Counted from the stretch's first letter, positions 36,591-46,564 are shown. The stretch is DNA of 64,000 nucleotides from Lactiplantibacillus xiangfangensis (GCF_001438845.1 NZ_JQCL01000057.1:306911-370910); one strand, 5' to 3'. A program made the numbers and translations. The notes: generated by a model from the letters alone, not told the origin.

Positions 36591-39500
36591 TTAATCTTTA
36601 CGACGTTTCAAAGCGACTTTGCCTAAGCCGAAGAGTAATCCGCCTAGTGCTAAGAGAACGACACCCGACGTAACCGCTGCTTTGCGCGCAGTGGTTTCAC
36701 CAGTTTGTGGTAAGTTGTTTTGGTTACTTGCGGCCTGCTTAGTAGCTGACTTTAAGCTGACTTGAGCAGCAGCTGGTGTGACTGTCTTGGATTTAGCAGT
36801 CGTTGCATCATCGTGACTCGTCGTGGTATTGCTGTGATTCTTATCTTTAGCAACGCCGTTACCATTATTGACGGTATCGCCATCACTAGTTTCGTCAGTC
36901 GTGTTACCACTGCCGTTACTGTTGCCGGTATTGTGATCACCGCTACCGTTGTTATTGTTCCCGGTGCCATTGTTGTTGTCGCCGGTATCAGTGTCACCGC
37001 CACCGTTGTTGTTATCGCCGGTATCGGTATCACCACCACCGTTATTATTATCGCCAGTGTCAGTGTCACCGCCACCATTGTTGTTATCGCCGTCACCATT
37101 GTCACCATCACCATCGCCCGTATCCTTAGCCGTAACCGTTACGGTAATGTTCTTGGTCAATTCATGGCCACTAGCATCTTTGTAGCTGTAAGTGACTTGA
37201 TACGTTCCAGGAGTCTTTGTATCAACGGTGCCGTCAACGGTCACGTGGCTAAAGTCTAGCGCGTCTCCGTTTTCATCCGTTCCACTGACAAAGTTGTCTT
37301 TAGGATTCCAATTGTCGCCAACGGTGAGGTTAGAATCATTAACGTCAAGACTAGCTTTGCTGGAAACGACTACCGTTGCCGTAGTCGTATAGCTTTCACC
37401 CGTACGAGTGAGGAAACTGTAAGTGACGGTGTAGGTTCCGGGCTGTTTCAGTGATGTAACAGCGTTGCCGTTTTGATCCGTGATGGTAATTGAGAGGTCG
37501 CCACCGGTCAATTCCGTCCCGTTACCGTCCGTTGCCTTTTGAACGTTGGTTGCTGGATCCCAATCACTGGTGGTTGAAATCTCTTTGTTAGTTTCATTCA
37601 AGACGATTCCGTAAACCACCACTTTAACCGTTTGGGTGACAACTTTGCCGGTACTGTCAGTAAAACTGTAAGTGACGTTGTAAATTCCAGGAACCTTCGT
37701 ATTTACGGTATCTCCGGAAACGGTCACGTCCTTGAAGTTAACGGCCGTGCCGTCAGCATCGGTGGCGCCGTTAAAGTTTGCTTCCGGATCCCAATTATCG
37801 CCAAGTTGAATCGTGCCATCGTTGACGTCAAGGTTGGCTTGGTTAGCAGCCACCGTCACGGTCAACGTCTTGGAGACTTCATTCCCGGCGCCATCACGAT
37901 AAGTGTAAATAACGTTGTAAGTGCCTGGCTTGCTAGTGTCTACCTTATCGCCACTGATGGTGATTTGATCGTAATTGAGTGCCTCACCATTTTCGTCGGT
38001 CCCGCTCTTGAAATAGTCCTTAGCATCAAAGCTTCCGCCGTCAATGACGTTGACTTGGTTCGTGGTTAGGTCAAGGTTAGCTTTGCTAGTCACCGTAATC
38101 GTTGCGGTGACGGTGTAAGTTTCAGCGGAACGTGACCGGCTGATAAACGTATAAGTGACGGTGTAAGTGCCTGGTTTGTTCAGATTTGCGACCGTATTGC
38201 CATTGGCGTCTTTAATGGTGATGATCAAGTCATTTCCAGTTAAGGAGTCACCGGCTTGGTTGATTGCGGTATTAACGTTTGCGGCTGGGTTCCAAGTGCT
38301 GGTCGTTGAGATTTCCTTGTTAGTTTCTTTTAAGATAATCCCGTAAACAACAATTTGAACGTTCTTGGTAATCACGTTACCGGCACTGTCAGTAAAGCTA
38401 TAGGTAACAGTGTAAGTGCCCGGTGTCTTGGTATCCACCTTGTCACCGCTGACGGTCACGCGACTAAAGTCAACGGCTGAGCCATCTGTATCGACCCCGT
38501 CAAAGTGATCCGCTGCGTTCCAAGTATCGCCCAGCTCAACGGTTTGGTCAGGCGTTTCAACGGCGGCCGTTGTCTTAGTGACCGTGATGGTGGCCGTCTT
38601 AGTGAACGTTTGACCAGCAGCGTCCTTGTAAGTGTAGGTGACTTTGTAGACGCCAGCTTTAGTCAGGTCAACGGTATCGCCACTGACTGTAACGTCATCG
38701 AGTGTTAATTGGTTGCCGTCGTAATCGGTCCCACTGAAACCGTCACTGACGTCCCAAGTCGTATTTGGTCCGATGACTAAGTTACTGTCATTAGTTTCTA
38801 AGGAACTCTGACTGTTAACTTTTTCGTGGATGTAAATGCCCGCGACATTATTAGTCAACAGGTCGCTAGAAGAAGCGGTATTCCCATTGTTGCTGACCCA
38901 GTTTCCGGTATAGGTGTCATCCGCGGTAAGGTCTGGCAAACCAGTATCGGCAGTCCATTTATTTTTAGCGCCTAAGATAATCTTAGATAAGTTGGTATTA
39001 ACGAGCATACTTTCCGTCGTAGTGACGTTACTCATGTCCCAGTTAGAAAAATCAAGGGTGTCTAAGCTCTTGTTTCCCCAGAACATGAATCCCATGTTGG
39101 TGACTTTGCCAGTGTCCCATTTGGAAACGTCGAGCTTAGTTAATGCGGAGGCGCCGTCGAACATATTGTACATGGTTGTCACGTTGGCGGTGTTCCAGTT
39201 AGAAACGTCCAGGGTCTTTAGGTTAAAGTCGCCGAGGAACATGGCACTCATATTGGTGACGTTGCTGGTGTCCCATTTGCTAGTATCTAAGGTGGTCAGC
39301 GCTTCATTATAAGCGAACATGTTTTGCATGTTGGTGACTTTACTGGTATTCCAGTTGGCAACGTCCAGGCCATTTAAGAGCCAGGAACTGTTGAACATGA
39401 AACTCATATCAGTAACGTTGCTCGTGTCCCAGTTAGAAACGTTTAAGGACGTTAAAGCGTTTGTCACGTAGAACATGTAGCTCATGTTAGTGACCTTACT

Positions 39501-41972
39501 AGTATCCCACTTGGAGACATCCACGGTAGTTAACGCGGCGTCGCCATTGAACATCGAGAGCATGGTCGTCACGTTGGAAGTATCCCAGTTAGAAACGTCT
39601 AGGGTCTTTAGGTTAAAGTCGCCGATAAACATGCCGCTCATATTAGTGACTTTGCTGGTGTCCCATTTGCTAGTATCTAAGGTGGTCAGTGCTTCGTTGT
39701 AAGCAAACATGTTTTGCATGTTGGTGACGTTACCAGTGTTCCAGTTAGAAACGTTTAGGCCGGATAACGCCCACGCACTGTTGAACATGTAGCTCATATC
39801 GGTAACCTGACTGGTGTCCCAGTTAGAAACGTCTAGGGTTTTCAAAACGTTGGTGCCGTAAAACATGTAGCTCATATTAGTGACTTTGCTGGTGTCCCAT
39901 TTGCTGGTATCTAAGTTAGTCAGCGCTTCATCACAGTTAAACATCGTTTGCATGGTGGTGACGTTAGAAGTGTCCCAGTTGGAAACATCTAGTCCGTTTA
40001 ATACCCATGCGTTGTTGAACATATAGCTCATGTCAGTGACCTTACTGGTATCCCAGTTGGCAACGTTTAACGTTTTCAAAGCGTTTGCATTGTTGAACAT
40101 AGCGCGCATGGTGGTGACGTTGCCGGTCTTCCACTTGGATACGTCTAAAGTGGCCAGCTTAGTTGCACCGTAAAACATGAAACTCATGTTAGTGACTTTA
40201 CTGGTATCCCAGTTGGCAACGGCTAACGATGTTAACTTGGAATTGCCGTAGAACATGTCTACCATCGTCGTCACTTTGCTGGTATCCCATTTGGAGACGT
40301 CTAACTGGGTGAACTGGGTATTGTAAAAGGCGAATCCCATGTTAGTCACGTTACCAGTGTTCCAACCACTGACATCGATGTTGGCGAGTGCTTTATCACC
40401 GGCAAAGAGGTTATTCATGTTGGTGACTTTACCAGTATTCCAACCACTGACGTTGAGGTTGACCAGACTAGTTGTGTTTGCAAACATAAAGGCAATGTCG
40501 GTGACGTTGCTCATGTTCCAGTTGCTGACGTCAATGGTCTTGAGGGCCGTATTACCAGAAAAGACGCTACGCATACTAGTGACGTTGCCCGTGTTCCAAT
40601 TTGCAAAGCTAATCGAGACTAATCCAGTGTCATGGTAAAACAGGCTGTCCATGTTGGTGACCTTGCTGGTGTCCCATTTGCTTAGATCGAGAGTCGTCAG
40701 TGAAGACGTCGAATCAAACAGCGATCCCATGTTAGTGACGTTTCCGGTTTGCCAATTGCTGACATCAAGGGTTTTAAGCGATGAAGCGTTCCAGAACAGG
40801 GCCCCCATGTTGGTGACGTTGCTCGTGTCCCATTGAGAGACGTCAAGCGTGGTCAACGCGGAATCATTGGCAAACATTGACAGCATGTTTTTGACTTGGG
40901 TCGTCTTAAAGTTATTGGCATTAGTGACGGTTGTTAAACTACCTAAATCACGGAATAGTCCGGATGAATCGGAGGCACCGTTGACCGTGTCTTCAAAAAC
41001 AATCTCCTTGATATCCTTGGCGTAAGCAGCCCATGGATTTTTACCAGCGGTGTTAGCGAACGTTCCGCCACTGATGTGCAAGACGCCGTTACTATCGATT
41101 CGCCAGGCACTGTTACCGTAATTTCCAGTAGCAATATCCGCCTTTACGGCAGCTCTAGCAAGGGTTGCGGCCTTTTTCTTTGCAGTTGGTGCGGGAGTCG
41201 TTGTTTTGCTGGTTAACGCATCAGTTGTCGCATCGGCGACTGGTGACTCCTCAATCAGATCCGGTGCAACTGGATCGTCAACGGTCGTTGAGTCCGTTAC
41301 GGTCTGATTGGCGTCAGTGGTTGTGTCAGTTTCCGTGGAACCGGTAACATTATTATCGGTTCCAAATTGATTATCAGAGACTGTATTTTCAGATTGGCCT
41401 TGATTGGTCGTGTCAGTAGTAGTGTTGGTAGTTGTGTCGTCAACGGGTTGGTCGGTTTCTGTTGAGGTGTTGTTTTCACCATTAGAAGCAGGTGTTTCCG
41501 TAGTAGTAGAAACATCCGTAGTAGTAGGAGCCTCCGTTGTGGTCTGCTTGACGTCACCAGTCGTACCTTGATCGTCTTTTTTCACGGCTGGATCAGTGGG
41601 TTGTTCAGTCTTAGTATCGGTGCTTGGTGTAGTGATTTTGTCGTCAGTTTTAGTTGTGACTTGATCACCGCTGACGCCATCGTCAGTCTTGACCGTCACC
41701 GGTTCAGTCTTAGTATCCTCAGACTTAGTAGCTGCCTGGTCAGTCTTTGTTTCAGCGGTTTTCTCAGTCGTGGTTGCGGATGAAATCGTAGCTTCACTAC
41801 TAATAGCTGCGGGAGTCACCTGATTAGTGGTTACCGTGGCAGGCGTAACGGTATCTGCGTGAACGTTGATCGCATTTAGTTGCCAAGTAAAGGCGGTAAT
41901 ACCGGCAAAGACCCAGAAACGGCCTTTCTTGTACATCTTGTAATGCGTTTTTTGATCTGTAGAATGAGCCAT
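36591..41972 (-). CDS. LPQTG-anchored surface protein with 24 DUF285 repeats and Ig-like domains
   Basis: 1793 aa, exported and wall-anchored. ATG 41972 is preferred (AAAGGA 12 nt upstream); the ATG four codons earlier abuts that site. A KxYKxGKxW-like signal (YKMYKKGRFWVFAG) leads, followed by a Thr/Asp/Glu-rich stalk (~40-280). About 24 repeats of ~26 aa follow (~350-1000), pattern LDVSNWDTSNVTNMSYMFxGxxxL: DUF285/BspA-like. Then come seven Ig-like/DUF5011-type units (for example VELGDTWNAADHFDGVDTDG and ISTTSTWNPAANV) at ~1010-1600. A Gly/Asp/Asn tract with four DTDTGDNNNGGG-like units, LPQTGE near the C terminus, a membrane segment and KRRKD complete it. Adhesion or aggregation is a reasonable guess only. 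The promoter region holds a CcpA-type site. Confidence 0.9.
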   Translation of the reverse strand: MAHSTDQKTHYKMYKKGRFWVFAGITAFTWQLNAINVHADTVTPATVTTNQVTPAAISSEATISSATTTEKTAETKTDQAATKSEDTKTEPVTVKTDDGVSGDQVTTKTDDKITTPSTDTKTEQPTDPAVKKDDQGTTGDVKQTTTEAPTTTDVSTTTETPASNGENNTSTETDQPVDDTTTNTTTDTTNQGQSENTVSDNQFGTDNNVTGSTETDTTTDANQTVTDSTTVDDPVAPDLIEESPVADATTDALTSKTTTPAPTAKKKAATLARAAVKADIATGNYGNSAWRIDSNGVLHISGGTFANTAGKNPWAAYAKDIKEIVFEDTVNGASDSSGLFRDLGSLTTVTNANNFKTTQVKNMLSMFANDSALTTLDVSQWDTSNVTNMGALFWNASSLKTLDVSNWQTGNVTNMGSLFDSTSSLTTLDLSKWDTSKVTNMDSLFYHDTGLVSISFANWNTGNVTSMRSVFSGNTALKTIDVSNWNMSNVTDIAFMFANTTSLVNLNVSGWNTGKVTNMNNLFAGDKALANIDVSGWNTGNVTNMGFAFYNTQFTQLDVSKWDTSKVTTMVDMFYGNSKLTSLAVANWDTSKVTNMSFMFYGATKLATLDVSKWKTGNVTTMRAMFNNANALKTLNVANWDTSKVTDMSYMFNNAWVLNGLDVSNWDTSNVTTMQTMFNCDEALTNLDTSKWDTSKVTNMSYMFYGTNVLKTLDVSNWDTSQVTDMSYMFNSAWALSGLNVSNWNTGNVTNMQNMFAYNEALTTLDTSKWDTSKVTNMSGMFIGDFNLKTLDVSNWDTSNVTTMLSMFNGDAALTTVDVSKWDTSKVTNMSYMFYVTNALTSLNVSNWDTSNVTDMSFMFNSSWLLNGLDVANWNTSKVTNMQNMFAYNEALTTLDTSKWDTSNVTNMSAMFLGDFNLKTLDVSNWNTANVTTMYNMFDGASALTKLDVSKWDTGKVTNMGFMFWGNKSLDTLDFSNWDMSNVTTTESMLVNTNLSKIILGAKNKWTADTGLPDLTADDTYTGNWVSNNGNTASSSDLLTNNVAGIYIHEKVNSQSSLETNDSNLVIGPNTTWDVSDGFSGTDYDGNQLTLDDVTVSGDTVDLTKAGVYKVTYTYKDAAGQTFTKTATITVTKTTAAVETPDQTVELGDTWNAADHFDGVDTDGSAVDFSRVTVSGDKVDTKTPGTYTVTYSFTDSAGNVITKNVQIVVYGIILKETNKEISTTSTWNPAANVNTAINQAGDSLTGNDLIITIKDANGNTVANLNKPGTYTVTYTFISRSRSAETYTVTATITVTSKANLDLTTNQVNVIDGGSFDAKDYFKSGTDENGEALNYDQITISGDKVDTSKPGTYNVIYTYRDGAGNEVSKTLTVTVAANQANLDVNDGTIQLGDNWDPEANFNGATDADGTAVNFKDVTVSGDTVNTKVPGIYNVTYSFTDSTGKVVTQTVKVVVYGIVLNETNKEISTTSDWDPATNVQKATDGNGTELTGGDLSITITDQNGNAVTSLKQPGTYTVTYSFLTRTGESYTTTATVVVSSKASLDVNDSNLTVGDNWNPKDNFVSGTDENGDALDFSHVTVDGTVDTKTPGTYQVTYSYKDASGHELTKNITVTVTAKDTGDGDGDNGDGDNNNGGGDTDTGDNNNGGGDTDTGDNNNGGGDTDTGDNNNGTGNNNNGSGDHNTGNSNGSGNTTDETSDGDTVNNGNGVAKDKNHSNTTTSHDDATTAKSKTVTPAAAQVSLKSATKQAASNQNNLPQTGETTARKAAVTSGVVLLALGGLLFGLGKVALKRRKD
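39000..40900 (-). repeat. DUF285 repeat array with a ~390-bp higher-order duplication
   Basis: Twenty-four Trp-anchored ~78-bp units. Units 12-16 and 17-21 are a near-copy of each other: landmark AACATGTTTTGCATGTTGG recurs 390 bp apart (near 39316 and 39706). The array therefore grew in five-unit blocks. Confidence 0.8.
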
Positions 41973-42412
41973 GATTATAAACATTCCTTTCGCACGCCAC
42001 TCACAGCGGTTTTAGATGGGGTGAGTAGTATTAGTCGATTGTGTTTTTAGCTAAGCACGGTCGGTTAAGCGATACGGTAAGTGTGTTAATAAACTGATTA
42101 AGACAGTTTGTTGCAATAGATCGACTTTGTCAGTTTACTAAGCGTGTGAGCCGTAACGCTAAACGTCATGTTATATTTTGGTGCTTAACTATCGATAAGT
42201 TGTATTCTATATCAATAAATTTATTTGTAAATAGTTAATCTAGTCCGTGTAATCACTGATACATCAATGAATTGAAGGCAATATAAAAAATTATTATTAA
42301 CGATTTTGATAACACCTGATTGTTATATTTTTCGGACAATTAATTAATTATACTGATTTTAATTAATTAAAATGATTGTATCGGTGGCTTGTAGACAAAC
42401 TGATTGCATCAG

Positions 42413-42459
42413 AATATAGCGTGGCGGAGTTCCTAAAAGTCAATAGAAAACGCTTTCAT
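42413..42459 (-). promoter_or_regulatory. Predicted promoter with cre (CcpA) site for the 1793-aa surface protein
   Basis: On the minus strand: cre-like ATGAAAGCGTTTTCT (42459 to 42445), then TTGACT (42443 to 42438), a 19-bp spacer, TATATT (42418 to 42413). The cre abuts the -35, a position used for activation or repression by CcpA. It predicts a leader of about 430 nt. The long spacer lowers confidence in the promoter; the cre sequence itself fits the consensus fully. Confidence 0.6.
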
Positions 42460-42741
42460 AAACTTCTAATTTTCTAAACATTTAGTTATCATATAAAACC
42501 GAGTTAGTCGGATGAACAAATTGGGGATATTTTGGCTGACTAACTAATGTTTTGCTTATGCCAATTATTTTGAACGCAAGCAAATTTTTTTTATTTTTTA
42601 GCCTTGTTAATAAAGGTCACTAACGTTAAACGATGATTTATTCAGATTAGAGCCAAATCGACAATCGAAATTTTAGTGATAGTGGTGATAAATTTAAGAT
42701 TTTAAAGGGGAGGTCATTATAATAGGTAGTTTTGGATCGGC

Positions 42742-42784
42742 CCAACTAGTTAGTCGTAAAATTAGTGCATGACTAACTAGTTGG
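42742..42784. other. Perfect 14-bp inverted repeat in the 1.1-kb gap
   Basis: CCAACTAGTTAGTC (42742-42755), 15-nt loop, GACTAACTAGTTGG (42771-42784). A related pair, GTTAGTC and GACTAAC, flanks about 30 bp near 42503-42543. Apart from this, the cre/promoter and the cshA promoter, the AT-rich region 41973-43100 has no frame worth calling. Confidence 0.7.
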
Positions 42785-42953
42785 TTATGTGTCGGAATGC
42801 AATGGCGATATTCAGGGATGACAGCCTGTAAATGAATTTGCTCGCAATTCAAAATGAAAGAATAGCATCAATTTTCAATATTTATTTTCATTTAGAATCC
42901 TAGTAGTGGCGGGGAAGTTGATGACTGTGCGGGATTTGTGCCAAGTGTCTTTC

Positions 42954-42982
42954 TTGCTTATTCATAGTAACCGGTGTATGAT
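42954..42982 (+). promoter_or_regulatory. cshA promoter
   Basis: TTGCTT, 17-bp spacer, TATGAT. It predicts a leader of about 110 nt. Confidence 0.7.
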
Positions 42983-43010
42983 AATTCAGTTGTACCATTT
43001 GAAAGTCAGA

Positions 43011-43053
43011 CCGTTGGCTTGCATGATAGCGCCTTACGGGGAACGGATTTTTT
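43011..43053 (+). terminator. Possible attenuator in the cshA leader
   Basis: CCGTT (43011-43015) can pair with AACGG (43042-43046) around an inner GGC/GCC stem, followed directly by ATTTTTT. The stem is short, so this is a candidate only. Confidence 0.35.
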
Positions 43054-43100
43054 CCTAGCTGTCAGTAATCCCATGGTGTCATCCTTAGGAGGAAACATAT

Positions 43101-44690
43101 TTGAAGTTTAAAGAACTAGGCTTATCCGATAGCCTACTTAAAGCAGTTACTCGAGCAGGCTACGAAGAAGCCACCCCAATCCAAGCAGAAACCATTCCAA
43201 TGGTGCTTGATGGGAAAGACGTGATTGGCCAAGCACAAACCGGTACTGGTAAAACCGCCGCGTTTGCATTGCCAATCTTACAACGTTTGGATTTTGACAA
43301 TCCTAACATTCAAGCCTTAGTTATTTCACCAACGCGTGAATTAGCGATTCAAACCCAAGAAGAAGTCTTTCGTTTGGGTAAAGACGAACGGGCAAAAGTT
43401 CAAGTCGTCTACGGCGGTTCTGACATCCGTCGTCAAATCAGAAACCTGAAGCAACACCCACAAGTTATTGTTGGGACGCCAGGTCGTTTATTAGATCACA
43501 TTCGTCGCGGCACGGTCAAGTTGGACCATGTTAAGATGTTGGTCTTAGATGAAGCCGATGAAATGTTAGACATGGGATTCTTGGATGATATTGAATCAAT
43601 TATCAAACAAGTCCCTTCAGAACGGCAAACAATGCTCTTCTCAGCAACGATGCCGCCTGAAATCAAACGCATCGGTGTTCAGTTCATGCACGAACCACAC
43701 CATGTAAAAATTAAAGCAAAAGAATTGACCGCTGATACAGTTGATCAATACTACGTTAAAGCAAAAGAATTTGAAAAGTTCGATATCATGACACGGCTAT
43801 TCGATGTTCAGGCACCTGAATTAACCATTGTCTTTGGTCGGACGAAGCGCCGGGTTGACGAATTGTCAAAAGGCCTTGAAGCTCGTGGCTACAACGCCGC
43901 TGGGATTCATGGTGACTTGAGCCAACAACGACGGACGCAAATCATGCGTCAATTCAAAGCTGGTAAATTGGATATCTTAGTTGCAACCGATGTGGCTGCC
44001 CGGGGACTTGATGTTTCTGGTGTGACCCACGTTTACAACTATGATATTCCACAGGATCCAGACAGTTATGTTCATCGTGTTGGCCGTACTGGCCGTGCCG
44101 GACATAAAGGGGTTTCCTTAACCTTTGTAACGCCAAACGAAATGGAATACCTCCGGGTCATCGAAAAGTTGACCAAGAAGCGGATGTTACCATTGAAGCC
44201 ACCAACAGAAGAAGAGGCTTTCTCTGGCCAATTAGCAGCTGCTGAAGCTAGTGTTGGGGCGTTGGTTGCAAAGACTTCTACTGATAAGTATGCGGAACAA
44301 GCCGCAGAACTATTAAAGAAGTACGATGCAACTGACTTGGTTGCGGCATTATTAAATGACTTAACCAAGGATGACTCCACTGCAGTACCAGTTAAGATTA
44401 CGCCAGAACGGCCATTACCTCGTCATAAGGGTGGTGGCAACAACCGTCGTGGTGGCGGTGGTTACCGTGGTAACCGTAATCGTAACAGCAACCGTGGTGG
44501 TGGCCGTGGCGGCTACTCACATAATGGTCGGAACAGTGATCGTGATCGTGGCGGTCATGGTCGTGGTGATCATAAGAGTGGCGGCTACAAGGGTCGTTCA
44601 CGCGATGATAACCGAAGCAACAACCGTAATCATGATGACGGTCGTAGGCAAAGCAGCAAGCGGAGCTACACGATTCGAACGAACGATTAG
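43101..44690 (+). CDS. cshA: DEAD-box ATP-dependent RNA helicase CshA
   Basis: RNA helicase of the degradosome/cold-response type, 529 aa. TTG 43101 with AGGAGG 8 nt upstream begins MKFKELGLSDSLL. All helicase motifs are present: Q motif (ATPIQAETIP), I (AQTGTGKTAA), Ia (SPTRELAIQ), GG, Ib (TPGRLLDH), II (DEAD), III (SAT), IV (IVFGRTKR), V (VATDVAARGLD), VI (HRVGRTGRAG). The C-terminal ~100 residues are Arg/Gly/Asn-rich, an RNA-binding tail. Its leader is long and may respond to temperature or helicase level, as in other cshA genes. Monocistronic, with terminator. Confidence 0.97.
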   Translation: MKFKELGLSDSLLKAVTRAGYEEATPIQAETIPMVLDGKDVIGQAQTGTGKTAAFALPILQRLDFDNPNIQALVISPTRELAIQTQEEVFRLGKDERAKVQVVYGGSDIRRQIRNLKQHPQVIVGTPGRLLDHIRRGTVKLDHVKMLVLDEADEMLDMGFLDDIESIIKQVPSERQTMLFSATMPPEIKRIGVQFMHEPHHVKIKAKELTADTVDQYYVKAKEFEKFDIMTRLFDVQAPELTIVFGRTKRRVDELSKGLEARGYNAAGIHGDLSQQRRTQIMRQFKAGKLDILVATDVAARGLDVSGVTHVYNYDIPQDPDSYVHRVGRTGRAGHKGVSLTFVTPNEMEYLRVIEKLTKKRMLPLKPPTEEEAFSGQLAAAEASVGALVAKTSTDKYAEQAAELLKKYDATDLVAALLNDLTKDDSTAVPVKITPERPLPRHKGGGNNRRGGGGYRGNRNRNSNRGGGRGGYSHNGRNSDRDRGGHGRGDHKSGGYKGRSRDDNRSNNRNHDDGRRQSSKRSYTIRTND

Positions 44691-44740
44691 GTTTAAGCAT
44701 TCAAATAACAAATTAACGTCGTTACTGACGGATGATTTAA

Positions 44741-44769
44741 AAAAAGTCGAGCGTTTGCTCGGCTTTTTT
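44741..44769 (+). terminator. cshA terminator
   Basis: AAAAAGTCGAGC, a 4-nt loop, GCTCGGCTTTTTT. Confidence 0.95.
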
Positions 44770-44930
44770 GTTTGGCTATGATGATAGAATCAAGTTGTAT
44801 CAGTCTAAGCAGAAGAACCTTCATGACAACGTGAAAAGATTGCGTGCGGTTTAACCTTTTATCGTTCCCGTAGCTGTGGTAAATTGGAAACATCAAGCGT
44901 AATTGTTGGTTTTGAAAGGCGGCAGCGGAG

Positions 44931-45293
44931 ATGATTTACGGAACCGGAATTGATCTGACGGAGATTGGACGTATTCAAAAAATCGTGGATGCGGGACTTA
45001 AACTTCCTGAAAAAGTCCTGACTCCAGCGGAATTGGTGGTTTATAACCGCTATGGGTCAAAACGACGAATTGAATTTTTAGCGGGCCGTTTTTCCGCCAA
45101 GGAATCTTATAGTAAAGCTTTTGGAACTGGAATTGGTGCCGCGGTCGGTTTTCAAGATATTGAAATTTTGGATAATGAAGCGGGCAAACCGGAAATTACG
45201 CGTCATCCCTTTACCGGTCCGGCGTGGGTATCGATTTCCCATACGGACCAGCTCGTGATGACACAAGTTATATTGGAAAGAGGCAAAATGTGA
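44931..45293 (+). CDS. acpS: Holo-[acyl-carrier-protein] synthase
   Basis: Transfers 4'-phosphopantetheine from CoA to the acyl carrier protein. 120 aa, standard. [15 protein letters not shown] gives the N-terminal GxDxxxxxRI with the metal-binding Asp; [21 protein letters not shown] is the (W/F)xxKE motif. The stop TGA overlaps the alr start (TGATG), implying translational coupling, the acpS-alr order common to Firmicutes. Confidence 0.97.
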   Translation: MIYGTGIDLTEIGRIQKIVDAGLKLPEKVLTPAELVVYNRYGSKRRIEFLAGRFSAKESYSKAFGTGIGAAVGFQDIEILDNEAGKPEITRHPFTGPAWVSISHTDQLVMTQVILERGKM

Positions 45294-46420
45294 TGGTTGT
45301 AATTGGGGAACACCGCCACACACAAGTTAAAGTTGACTTGCAGGCAATCAAAAATAATATTAAAGCGGAGATGGATCGTAAAGATCCGTTGACTGAACTT
45401 TGGGCCGTTGTAAAGGCTAACGGGTATGGTCACGGCATTATCCAGGTCGCACAAGCAGCAAAACAAGCGGGTGCAACTGGGTTTTGCGTGGCAATTTTAG
45501 ATGAAGCGTTAGCTTTACGGGCAGCTGGCATAACGGAACCAATTTTAGTACTTGGCATAACGGAACCAGAATACGCGCCTTTAATTGCCGAAAAAGATAT
45601 TTCGGTAGCGGTTGGGACGCAAGACTGGCTGGACACCGCTACAACAATTTTGGCAGCCAATGACGTTACCACACCACTGCATGTCCACTTGGCGCTTGAT
45701 ACGGGTATGGGCCGAATCGGGTTCCAGACACCTACTGAATTAGCTGCGGCAGTGACGACGTTAAACCAAACTAACACACCGTTTGATTTTGAAGGCATCT
45801 TTACGCACTTTGCGACTGCGGATCAAGCCGACGACACCTACTTTACGCACCAGTTGAACAACTGGAAGACGTTAATTGCAGCGGTCGATGAGCTTCCCCG
45901 GTACGTCCACGTGTCAAACTCGGCGACTAGCTTGTGGCACCAAGCCTGCAACGGAAACGTGGTGCGGTTTGGCGTCGCGCTGTACGGCTTAAATCCGTCG
46001 GGGCAGGAACTTAGTGCGCCGTACGACTTACAGCCAGCACTATCTTTGACGGCGCAACTTTCTTTCGTTAAGAAACTAGCTAAGGGCAAGTCGATTAGCT
46101 ACGGTGCCACTTATACTGCGGCGGAAGATGAGTGGATTGGAACTGTCCCAATTGGTTATGCGGACGGCTATGAACGACGCTTACAAGGCTTTCACGTGTT
46201 AGTTGACGGTCAGGTTTGTGAGATCGTCGGCCGGGTCTGCATGGATCAAATGATGGTGCGCTTGCCGCACGAAGTTCCGGTTGGGACGCAAGTAACGTTG
46301 GTCGGCACGGATGGTGACCAGACCATTACGTTACAAGATATTGCGGATTATTGTGGTACGATCCACTATGAAATTGCGTGTGGATTAGCACCGCGGTTGC
46401 CACGAGTATACGTAGATTAA
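45293..46420 (+). CDS. alr: Alanine racemase
   Basis: PLP enzyme supplying D-alanine for peptidoglycan and teichoic acids. 375 aa from ATG 45293, which overlaps the acpS stop; AAAGAGG lies just upstream. The frame extends 69 nt back into acpS but that would remove the coupling. PLP-Lys in [11 protein letters not shown]; opposite-face Tyr region [17 protein letters not shown] near the C terminus. D-Ala from Alr feeds the MurF substrate made elsewhere. Confidence 0.98.
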   Translation: MVVIGEHRHTQVKVDLQAIKNNIKAEMDRKDPLTELWAVVKANGYGHGIIQVAQAAKQAGATGFCVAILDEALALRAAGITEPILVLGITEPEYAPLIAEKDISVAVGTQDWLDTATTILAANDVTTPLHVHLALDTGMGRIGFQTPTELAAAVTTLNQTNTPFDFEGIFTHFATADQADDTYFTHQLNNWKTLIAAVDELPRYVHVSNSATSLWHQACNGNVVRFGVALYGLNPSGQELSAPYDLQPALSLTAQLSFVKKLAKGKSISYGATYTAAEDEWIGTVPIGYADGYERRLQGFHVLVDGQVCEIVGRVCMDQMMVRLPHEVPVGTQVTLVGTDGDQTITLQDIADYCGTIHYEIACGLAPRLPRVYVD

Positions 46421-46460
46421 TTTTGATGAAAAGTAACGTTGAGGTATTATGATGATTAAA

Positions 46461-46502
46461 TGGTCCCGCAAATCACATCATGTGATGAGCGGGACTATTT
46501 TA
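46461..46502 (+). terminator. acpS-alr terminator
   Basis: TGGTCCCGC and GCGGGACTA enclose a further ATCACAT/ATGTGAT stem; TTTTAT follows. Confidence 0.85.
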
Positions 46503-46564
46503 TGCAGATGGCGCTAAACTGAACTGGGTTAATAATCAACTGATTAGCCAAAGTTAGTAAACGG

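Noticed and set aside
36753-37259. Plus- and minus-strand frames in the Gly/Asn/Asp tract of the 1793-aa protein
   Set aside because: Low-complexity GAT/AAC/GGT codons leave other frames open; no independent gene is supported.
39000-40900. DUF285 array as an internalin-type leucine-rich repeat
   Set aside because: The ~26-aa W/N-T-S-V-T-x-M-x-x-M-F pattern is the DUF285/BspA type, not the 22-aa internalin LRR.
45224-45292. Upstream extension of alr into acpS
   Set aside because: A start at 45293 overlaps the acpS stop, has a ribosome site, and gives the family-typical N terminus.
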